Origin: Mucilaginibacter lacusdianchii
GTDB taxonomy: Bacteria > Bacteroidota > Bacteroidia > Sphingobacteriales > Sphingobacteriaceae
Assembly: GCF_009770985.1 (NCBI RefSeq)
Contig: NZ_WSRW01000002.1
Span: forward strand, 620,001 to 684,000
Length of the DNA: 64,000 nucleotides
Reading direction: 5' to 3'
Under the pieces are notes generated by a model. That model made no database searches, was not told the origin of the DNA, and saw only the letters and a list, made by a program, of their open reading frames with translations. A program made the position numbers and the translations under genes. Of the stretch, positions 58,601-64,000 are shown piece after piece (positions within the stretch are counted from its first letter, which is position 1; each line of letters opens with the position of its first letter).

Positions 58601-59196
58601 TCAAAATCAACCGGTAAACTGTGCGGTGTCCAGGCATAGCCACTTGTTTTACTAGTATTGATATAAAAACGCTCAATCAGTTGAACAGCGCTGGATGGGT
58701 CGCGTATTATATCAGCAACAATAAATTGCCCTTGTGCAGTTTCCGTAAGGTAAACGTTTACAATCTCAATCTGCGCTGGCTGGGTTCCAGGCGCGTCAAA
58801 AGGATAGTTTACCCAAACCGGTTGTTGCAGCCACGAGGTATCAGTGCTGGAGTTATTTAAACATAAAAGCAAATGGTCGGTACCTGAGAGTGTGGCAACC
58901 ATACCCATGCCTATCGTACCGCTATGGATGTCTTGCCCAACAGAAAAAGTTTTGACCTGGGCATTAGGCAAAGCTGTACTTAAAAATTTGCTGGTCAGGT
59001 TGGTTTTTGTCCATCCGTTTGCTGTATCGGCAGAGGTTTCTTCGGTTACATAAAAAACATGATCGGTTCCTACCGAAAACAACAGTGCGTATCCGGCACT
59101 GGTTTGCACAGCCTGAAAGGCAGCATCAGGAGCCATAATTTCCGCATGAAGATAATTGGTTATCAACTCGGATGTTATATTGATATTGTTGCTCAT
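55663..59196 (-). CDS. Large propeller-plus-helix protein, unknown family
   Basis: 1177 residues, no signal peptide. I do not recognise the whole protein. The N-terminal 390 or so residues show repeated short beta patterns (DHVFYVTEET, DHLLLCLNN, GSLYYFAANN, DNIFYTSCA, SNLYILAKS) like a lectin-type propeller. A small Ig-like stretch follows (about 405-500: ISVTDATGQPVVKSAVQVSAATR). The remainder is largely helical with hydrophobic segments near 605-645, 850-870 and 970-995 that could insert in membranes. Low-complexity linkers rich in A, N, Q, S and P connect the parts. It is the last gene of the operon, 32 bp after the P47-like gene. Layout and context are like a secreted toxin or pore-forming cargo; this is a hypothesis. 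Confidence 0.6.
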   Translation of the reverse strand: MSNNINITSELITNYLHAEIMAPDAAFQAVQTSAGYALLFSVGTDHVFYVTEETSADTANGWTKTNLTSKFLSTALPNAQVKTFSVGQDIHSGTIGMGMVATLSGTDHLLLCLNNSSTDTSWLQQPVWVNYPFDAPGTQPAQIEIVNVYLTETAQGQFIVADIIRDPSSAVQLIERFYINTSKTSGYAWTPHSLPVDFEASAYLSCLGRSAGALVDGTYTGGQVNGSAQLIYNALYNPFNPNVAPSAAVLQLPGNLVPESIAACRNADGTTDLYVTAKGSLYYFAANNQVNGATAVLLYAHSMFINVAKLYASLVNGIVTVWGLNSADNIFYTSCAASALTAGTGQWSMPVPLLTNVDMISPYVNVVNNGNTIFAVGGSNLYILAKSPETGLWKTAQVLLPASDATMPAQKIDSYTTTISVTDATGQPVVKSAVQVSAATRTAFYVNNLYTVIDTTPIAINTDENGCITLIEAVNGLTAVSLTVTLAGSAPTSVNPMDKPFQKLAQLNTPGNIQTATIQTQTGASKPLLAANASSGDIQTAANAMQSLNTAYLKLNVTSGSAAVAALQKVPPAAATPHASGLLADFGDICHWLATGVENIVSIVEDAASTAWTFVVTIAGDVYNFVLNGVEQVVAAASWVFNKIVSGIEDLISFLKYLFDLEDIARAKGVLYNLFTLYMQNQVSLLSTYKQDFDTLMSNIEGDISKWAGISWDTFGAAGSSTVASNNKPVSGQSTSSNYLPYHFKNQAGNMQPASSTPASANNEDALNVVFNALKTEEANLQQVFGDLQSLGSQFSSLTLTQILQKIAGIIAEGVVSGIKVGVDAIFDFLTTITEDALSVLTTPVTIPIISDILSDFGVPSFSVLDVLCWVAAVPATIVYKIVFGQAPFAANAETEFLSQATTFDAITQAVPASTNQQAGAANAGVQNVAFAAQLPGSSQAPANQAAAINMIRLAPQPATGKLAGILGLSSSTCSSIFAFAQIATGVLFACYAQINGLEAANPQRVNPLTTPCTALSIACAVVPGIADTLFPQDPIKDSDWSTFNKIVVCLRVISKTYFWISRSTAATPGLATLAASASIYVDTVMVIPGLMCTIQHFTELAEEPSDSAFAIALVNEGSKLSSYVARVLYGAVTLTSAAADEVVPFMVFANILAGGLHATEGIIEMAAKNSSPGAIA

Positions 59197-59228
59197 CGTA
59201 TTACTTAAGAATAAAAGCTTTTAAGGGA

Positions 59229-60908
59229 TTACTGCGGTTGTGTATAAGTGATATGGGCAACCAGATCCTGATTTTCCGAAAAACCAACGCTGGCATATGT
59301 AAACGTTTTGCCACCCGGAAAAACAAAGTTTTGAATGGCAGAAACCGGAACGTCGGTTAGCTGTGTAGCTGCCACATCATTGGCATAATTACTAATTGTA
59401 GCGCTCAAATCATTTAAGCCGTTAAAAAAGCTGGTAAAACCGCTTACGCTCACATCATCGGGCGAATTGGTAACAGTTGATACAGGTGCACTTAGCATTA
59501 AGCCGCCGTTTTCGTTTATCGTTACGGTGTAGGTATCTGTAATTGTTCTATTTACAACGTTACCTTCTGTATTATCACTCAGGCTTGATAACGATATCCA
59601 CACTACAAGCGTTTGGGAAATTACTATGGTGTTACCAGTGGCCGAAACCGTCATGGAATAGTTTGATGACAGGCCTGCACTACCCATATCACCGTTAAGG
59701 CCTGCCTGATCATATGCTTTACTGCTTTGATAACTAATATCAAGTATTGTAGAGCCGGTAGCTGGCAGGCTGATTGAAGGTGTTTGCCCCCGCGAAAGGT
59801 TCCAGGTCCAGTTACATTGCGTATCCAGAAAACCACTAAGTGCAACGTGAACAGAAGGCACATAGCAGTTAACTTCTGCAATGTTCATCAAATGTTGGCA
59901 AAAGTAATTGGCTAGAGCTTTACGATTAATGGCAATAGCACCATCATAGCAATCTTCCTCGCTTTGTTCAACCCAGTTCCAGGTAAACGGAACAGCAGGC
60001 GGAAGTGCATCATTACCTGTAGCGCACAGATAGTTCAGCGTGTTAAGGTCCGAAATTTCTGGCCCTGCATTCGCCGGAACGTAAGGGCTTATCTCAAAAT
60101 TCATCTTACTAACGCTCAATGAAGATGTGTTTGCAGCAGGATTATTAGGCACAATTGTGTAGCCCAACACAGGCAAAGCACTTCCTTTCAATGCACTACA
60201 ATACGCGCCAACAAAGGCTTCATTCAGTGCTGTTGCAACAGCAGAACCTGCAGCTACGCCCGATAATGTAGGTACAGTTTCCAGAGCCGCATTATCCAGG
60301 TCAAACATTAATTGCTGCACGCTGAATGCATTGGGTCCGAGGTTATTAAGTTGCTGCTGCACATCGGCAGGGAGCTTGGTATTGTTAATCAACGTATTAA
60401 CTGGTACCGTTGAGGTAAACAGCCATGCAGCTCCCGGCTGCTGAGATTGGTTTACAAAACTGGTAAGGCCGTGTCTGCCAAAGTTTGCCTCTACCACGGT
60501 AAAAGACGAACACAACAGGGTAAAGCTAACGGCGCCGGTTCCGGGATTAAGACTTACCAAATCCGGAATATTTTGAGGTGCATAACCCGGAGGTAAACCG
60601 ATCTGGGCTTTAAATCCGTACCAGAAATTTGATTGACCGATATTGGTCACACCTGCCGTAGACGGTTCGCTGGCATCCCAGTTTTGTACACTGAATGGAT
60701 CTGTACCATTAGTTTGTGTCATTAAGGTAGCATAATCTACCACAACCGGATTTCCATTTTCATCCTGGTTGTAATACATGGTTACTACCGGTTGATTAGC
60801 GACCGAAAGGTATTCTTTCATTGTAGTGTTGATGCTGGCTTGGGTAACAGCAACAACAAAGTCGTAGCCATATGATGGTGCTGAAAGAAAGGACTGTATA
60901 GTACTCAT
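59229..60908 (-). CDS. Possible P47/OrfX (TULIP)-like protein
   Basis: 559 residues without a signal peptide. The opening PSYGYDFVVAVTQASINTTM resembles the start of Clostridium botulinum P47 (a YGWDIVY-type motif then a helix with Asn-Lys), and the rest is beta-rich with long alternating segments, as expected of TULIP lipid-binding folds. P47 and OrfX proteins are encoded beside botulinum-type and insecticidal toxins and probably bind lipid. My match rests on recalled motifs only, so it is tentative. Between the NlpC/P60-like gene (106 bp upstream) and the large propeller protein (32 bp downstream). Confidence 0.5.
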   Translation of the reverse strand: MSTIQSFLSAPSYGYDFVVAVTQASINTTMKEYLSVANQPVVTMYYNQDENGNPVVVDYATLMTQTNGTDPFSVQNWDASEPSTAGVTNIGQSNFWYGFKAQIGLPPGYAPQNIPDLVSLNPGTGAVSFTLLCSSFTVVEANFGRHGLTSFVNQSQQPGAAWLFTSTVPVNTLINNTKLPADVQQQLNNLGPNAFSVQQLMFDLDNAALETVPTLSGVAAGSAVATALNEAFVGAYCSALKGSALPVLGYTIVPNNPAANTSSLSVSKMNFEISPYVPANAGPEISDLNTLNYLCATGNDALPPAVPFTWNWVEQSEEDCYDGAIAINRKALANYFCQHLMNIAEVNCYVPSVHVALSGFLDTQCNWTWNLSRGQTPSISLPATGSTILDISYQSSKAYDQAGLNGDMGSAGLSSNYSMTVSATGNTIVISQTLVVWISLSSLSDNTEGNVVNRTITDTYTVTINENGGLMLSAPVSTVTNSPDDVSVSGFTSFFNGLNDLSATISNYANDVAATQLTDVPVSAIQNFVFPGGKTFTYASVGFSENQDLVAHITYTQPQ

Positions 60909-61014
60909 TTTAGTAAAAAAGGCAATAAATTTTAATGGGAAGAGTTAAGGATGCAATACGTTTGGGGATATTTGCACCCACATAATTGGGTTTTTCGTAT
61001 TTGATTTATTCGTT

Positions 61015-61935
61015 TTATGCACCAACAACACGGCCTACCGCAAGTGAACCGATAGTGCCGGTGGCTGAGGCTGGTAATGACACAGTGATAGGTTGTACCT
61101 GCAGCAACAGATCATGAGCGGCAAACATGAAACCTATGGGCGTATCTGCTTCATCGGCTACAACCAACACAGTGCCCCTACCAATTCCTGTTGGCTTTGG
61201 CTCGCCGTTGCCACGCTGATCATTATGATGGGCAACGTTAGATGAATCGAAAACAGTTACTGCGTAAAATTGCAAACCAGACTGTATGAACTCGGCTAAG
61301 TCGGTTGACCAAAATGCAGCATTTAAAACACCTCTCTGCAGCTTTTCTACACTGTCAACAATCATTACGTGTCCGGTGTCTTTACTTCCGGCAGGCAAAC
61401 CGTAGGCTAAAATATCGCCGGGCTTCACCGCGCTAAAGGCACCTCCCCTGCTTAGCTGACCGTTTTTAGTAATAGTATATGCAACAGGCTCAAGATTGTG
61501 TTTTGCGCCCAAGGCAAACCATTCTGCAAAATCATCCGCGCTTGGAAAAGGTTGCTGGTGGCCGGGTGTTTGGTAATTTGTAATAGTACCGTTGGCAGCG
61601 GTTACCAACGATGCATAAACATTGGTTTTAGCGCCCAAAGGTATCGTAGCATACAACACACGGGCAACAAAACCAGAACAATCGGTTGTTGCTACATAGT
61701 TTTGGTTAGGCGTGTTAAACCCAAGCACAGGCCCACCATTTTGCCAAAGCAAATCGCTTATACCAAAATTGGCTTTCATTTCTTCAGCAGAGTATAAAAC
61801 GTAAGAGTATTCATCAACCGTATTGGGCTGATTGGCAGTAACAAATGGAGCAGCAAGTGCCACCGCAGCATCATGAGTGTTCTGATATACCTGCGTGTTA
61901 AAATCAGAACCTGCTAATTGGTTTGTAGATATCAT
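61015..61935 (-). CDS. NlpC/P60-like cysteine peptidase
   Basis: 306 residues. The catalytic core is recognisable: C86 in TTDCSGFVARVLY and H189 in DTGHVMIVD, preceded by KPGDILAYG (171-179), the usual NlpC/P60 or CHAP order. No signal peptide, unlike most envelope NlpC/P60 enzymes. It could cleave peptidoglycan stem peptides or process another product of this operon. A beta-rich tail follows (about 225-306). 80 bp after the membrane-protein gene. Confidence 0.78.
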   Translation of the reverse strand: MISTNQLAGSDFNTQVYQNTHDAAVALAAPFVTANQPNTVDEYSYVLYSAEEMKANFGISDLLWQNGGPVLGFNTPNQNYVATTDCSGFVARVLYATIPLGAKTNVYASLVTAANGTITNYQTPGHQQPFPSADDFAEWFALGAKHNLEPVAYTITKNGQLSRGGAFSAVKPGDILAYGLPAGSKDTGHVMIVDSVEKLQRGVLNAAFWSTDLAEFIQSGLQFYAVTVFDSSNVAHHNDQRGNGEPKPTGIGRGTVLVVADEADTPIGFMFAAHDLLLQVQPITVSLPASATGTIGSLAVGRVVGA

Positions 61936-62015
61936 TGTTGTTTCTAAATTTTTTAGGTATAGTTGGTGTGTTTGTGTTTACAAACTGCATTTAATAGCAA
62001 CCGGGTTAGCTACCA

Positions 62016-62894
62016 TCAGGCAGACACAATGCCAGTAGCGGCGTCAGGCGATGCGGGCATTGCGTTAACATCAGTTTGTGCCGTAACCGGATTTACCGGC
62101 GTTGAAGGTGTAGCCGCAGGTGCATAGGATGCTGAAATAACTGCTGCTGCAGATTGGTCCGGAATGTTAACAGGCGAATTTTCTTCGGCATATTCAATTG
62201 CCGGATTATTTTCTTGAGACTTGATAGCCAGATAAGTTACACTGCTGATACCTGTTAAAGCCAAAAGCGTTTCACTCAACTCTGGCAATGCACAGCCAGT
62301 ACGAATGCTATAAATCTTATTCAGGTAAATAATAATGGCAATAGCGGTCCAGATTACATTCTGGAACCTGTGGATGCTGATGCCGTTATCGTCAGAAAGA
62401 ATATCCACAAAAAAGCCTTCAGAAGGAGCATTCTGATGACGGTCACGACCGTCCTGTATTTCGCGTTTATCCATCAGGGTACTACCTGTGGTTACTGCGG
62501 CGCTTATGCCCATCAGTATCAATGCTGTTTGGTTGATACCTGTTGTACTGCAATTACCCATACACAGCTCCAGGTAAATATAACTGCAGGCAATCACTAC
62601 TGTCCATACAGCAAGCTGCACGCGCGATAAGCTAAAGGGATTGCTGCTTTTAAAAAATCTAACACCTACCTTTCTACGTACTTTCTCAGCATGTGCATCA
62701 AAAGCCTCACAATCATTTATTTCGTCTCTTAGCATATTGCTATAAAACGCCAGCAAAAAGAACATAGTGATGATAGCGATTATAACAAACAGCGCAAGTG
62801 TTTTGTGCAAATCATAGTGCTGCTTACCATCGCTGCAACTTGTGAGCGATAGAGCCAGCAACAACGCAGGCGTAAATATTAAATACTTTTTCAT
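62016..62894 (-). CDS. Polytopic membrane protein with a lipobox signal
   Basis: 292 residues. A lipoprotein-type signal (LLLALSLTSC, C20) is followed by about five membrane segments (about 34-54, 95-112, 121-138, 181-198, 205-222) and a Pro/Ala-rich tail (about 230-292). The repeated pattern SLSRVQLAVWT and SIHRFQNVIWT ahead of the second and fourth segments shows an internal duplication. I do not know the family. With a muramidase gene 33 bp upstream it may play a holin-like or channel role. C20 may simply be part of a first membrane helix rather than a lipidation site. Confidence 0.6.
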   Translation of the reverse strand: MKKYLIFTPALLLALSLTSCSDGKQHYDLHKTLALFVIIAIITMFFLLAFYSNMLRDEINDCEAFDAHAEKVRRKVGVRFFKSSNPFSLSRVQLAVWTVVIACSYIYLELCMGNCSTTGINQTALILMGISAAVTTGSTLMDKREIQDGRDRHQNAPSEGFFVDILSDDNGISIHRFQNVIWTAIAIIIYLNKIYSIRTGCALPELSETLLALTGISSVTYLAIKSQENNPAIEYAEENSPVNIPDQSAAAVISASYAPAATPSTPVNPVTAQTDVNAMPASPDAATGIVSA

Positions 62895-62927
62895 TTTAAT
62901 GGTTTAATCAATAGTTATTAAGGAAAA

Positions 62928-63497
62928 TCAGGCTAACTGCGGATTAAAAGGCGTTAACCGGCTCATCCATGAATGTTCAAATTGAGCCTGTGATGGGTTG
63001 GTTTGGATAATAGCCAAATACCGTTCTCGACGCAAGGCTATCACTTGGTTGTAAAGCGCCTCACCATTAGCAGCATTAGCAGCTTCAATGGTATGAGGCC
63101 CTACCTGACCATCAACGGTAACTGTATTTGGCTTCAGTTCGTTTATTGCTTGTTGCAAAAAGCGCGCAGCCATTCCAGTACCCATGTTTACAGCGGTATC
63201 AAACAACTGATCGGCCAACTGTTGCGATTGAAGTGCGCCCAAGCCAACAACATCCCAAAAATTTTCTTGGTAAAAGGACTCAACGGCGGCCTGTAAGTTG
63301 CTGTTGCTCCGTAATTGGGCATCAAGATTAGCCGGGTGCTGTGCCACAACTTGGTCTACTATCGGCCATCCGGCCCACTTAGGCCAAAAGTTACGGGCAA
63401 CACCTGCATATGTTTCGCCGCCATGATCGTTTGGGTTATTGGCGTACCCGCCCTCGTTACCCAGTGTAATGTTAAATGCCTGAATAAAATTTGCCAT
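62928..63497 (-). CDS. GH108 muramidase (secretion-activator type)
   Basis: 189 residues with the GH108 motif NEGGYANNPNDHGGETYAGV (E15 is the catalytic acid) and a C-terminal peptidoglycan-binding part (about 110-180, VDGQVGPHTI). The fold is a phage-endolysin-type lysozyme. No signal peptide, so it needs a holin or another route to reach the wall. Followed 33 bp later by the membrane-protein gene. Similar pairs are phage lysis modules or, in Serratia, part of the ChiWXYZ-type chitinase export. Confidence 0.9.
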   Translation of the reverse strand: MANFIQAFNITLGNEGGYANNPNDHGGETYAGVARNFWPKWAGWPIVDQVVAQHPANLDAQLRSNSNLQAAVESFYQENFWDVVGLGALQSQQLADQLFDTAVNMGTGMAARFLQQAINELKPNTVTVDGQVGPHTIEAANAANGEALYNQVIALRRERYLAIIQTNPSQAQFEHSWMSRLTPFNPQLA

Positions 63498-63563
63498 GTT
63501 TTTAGTTTTATAATTAATAAATGAGTTATAAAAGTTGAGCTGAAGGATAATAACCGGCTTTAA

Positions 63564-64000
63564 TTACTTACCTAAATAAAAATGATAGCCAAGGCCATAT
63601 ACCACATTATTTTTTAAATCAAAGGGTAACCGACCGGCGGTATAGCTGATAAAGAAACCGTTTGTAGCTTCCAGGGCCGAGGTGAAATAAACAAAGTGAT
63701 CTAAGCCAGCTCTTTTTACCGCGATAGACGGACTTAGCTCGCGGTAGTATCTCAAGTCGGCACTATAAAACACCATCTGATTGCCGATAGCTGCCACCAG
63801 TGTTTTAAAAGAAATTTCAGTTCTCAGCCGGTTATATGCATTCAGGTTTCCGCTTACTTTATACCGGATACTATCTTGCCCGGGAATGACATGGTCAATA
63901 CCAATCAGCATAGAGGGAAAAGAAGCTGCAGAAAGCCTGAAAGTGCTGTCTGTACCTGTTAATAATCTGAGTATGGCAAACGGATAGTCGGGCAAATTAA
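63564..64000 (-). CDS. Partial protein at the right edge, possible outer-membrane barrel
   Basis: C-terminal 145 or so residues; the reading frame is open to the window edge, and no ATG start is seen (the first in-frame candidate codon is TTG at 63995). Alternating aromatic and polar residues and the ending VVYGLGYHFYLGK suggest beta-barrel strands. It lies 66 bp upstream of the GH108 gene on the same strand, so it may be the first known member of the operon. Family not recognised. Confidence 0.55.
   Translation of the reverse strand, partial: NLPDYPFAILRLLTGTDSTFRLSAASFPSMLIGIDHVIPGQDSIRYKVSGNLNAYNRLRTEISFKTLVAAIGNQMVFYSADLRYYRELSPSIAVKRAGLDHFVYFTSALEATNGFFISYTAGRLPFDLKNNVVYGLGYHFYLGK

Overview
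This window looks like the chromosome of a Bacteroidota soil or plant-associated bacterium of the Sphingobacteriaceae type (Mucilaginibacter/Pedobacter-like). The evidence is a SusC/SusD pair, a hybrid two-component sensor, PorP/SprF with a type IX secretion C-terminal domain, AT-rich leaders without strong Shine-Dalgarno motifs, and moderate GC. The genus is an inference. I see no rRNA, tRNA, CRISPR array, insertion sequence or integrase.

Region 1 (about 150-30,500) is a xylan utilisation locus, probably for glucurono-arabinoxylan. It encodes GH97, four GH43 enzymes of different architecture, a CE6/SASA-like acetylesterase, a tandem CE1 esterase (feruloyl-esterase type), a LacI-family regulator, a hybrid two-component regulator (HTCS), GH127, GH10 endoxylanase, one SusD/SusC pair and a GH67 alpha-glucuronidase. 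Together they would bind and import xylo-oligosaccharides, remove acetyl, feruloyl, glucuronosyl and arabinosyl side groups, and cut the backbone to xylose. Regulatory DNA is visible: a perfect 14-bp LacI-type palindrome upstream of susC, and a recurrent ACATTTGT octamer in several leaders, including two tandem copies upstream of the HTCS gene.

Region 2 (30,500-34,850) holds ordinary genes: an NmrA-like oxidoreductase, a Crp/Fnr-type regulator, a Blc-like lipocalin, and a PAS histidine kinase overlapping a stand-alone receiver. Region 3 (35,150-46,290) encodes PorP/SprF and a 3388-residue repeat protein with about 19 tandem beta modules and a type-B T9SS sorting domain.

Region 4 (46,540-55,410) is the best candidate for an undescribed system. 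A six-gene minus-strand operon (PKHD-type 2-oxoglutarate oxygenase, signal-less periplasmic-binding-fold protein, formyltransferase, three phage-tail-collar/MdpB-like proteins) diverges from a three-gene plus-strand operon (class I methyltransferase, NodU/TobZ-type carbamoyltransferase, Asp/Asn beta-hydroxylase fused to an HExxH domain). The 240-bp divergent promoter carries two perfect 16-17-bp-arm inverted repeats. The set reads like a modification pathway acting on small molecules or on the collar proteins themselves.

Region 5 (55,560 to the right edge) is a second unusual operon on the minus strand: a C-terminal gene fragment at the edge, GH108 muramidase, lipobox-plus-polytopic membrane protein, NlpC/P60-like peptidase, a possible P47/TULIP-like protein, and a 1177-residue propeller-plus-helix protein. 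All but the membrane protein and the edge fragment lack signal peptides. I infer a toxin-like cargo with a lysis-type (holin/endolysin-like) export module; this is a hypothesis.
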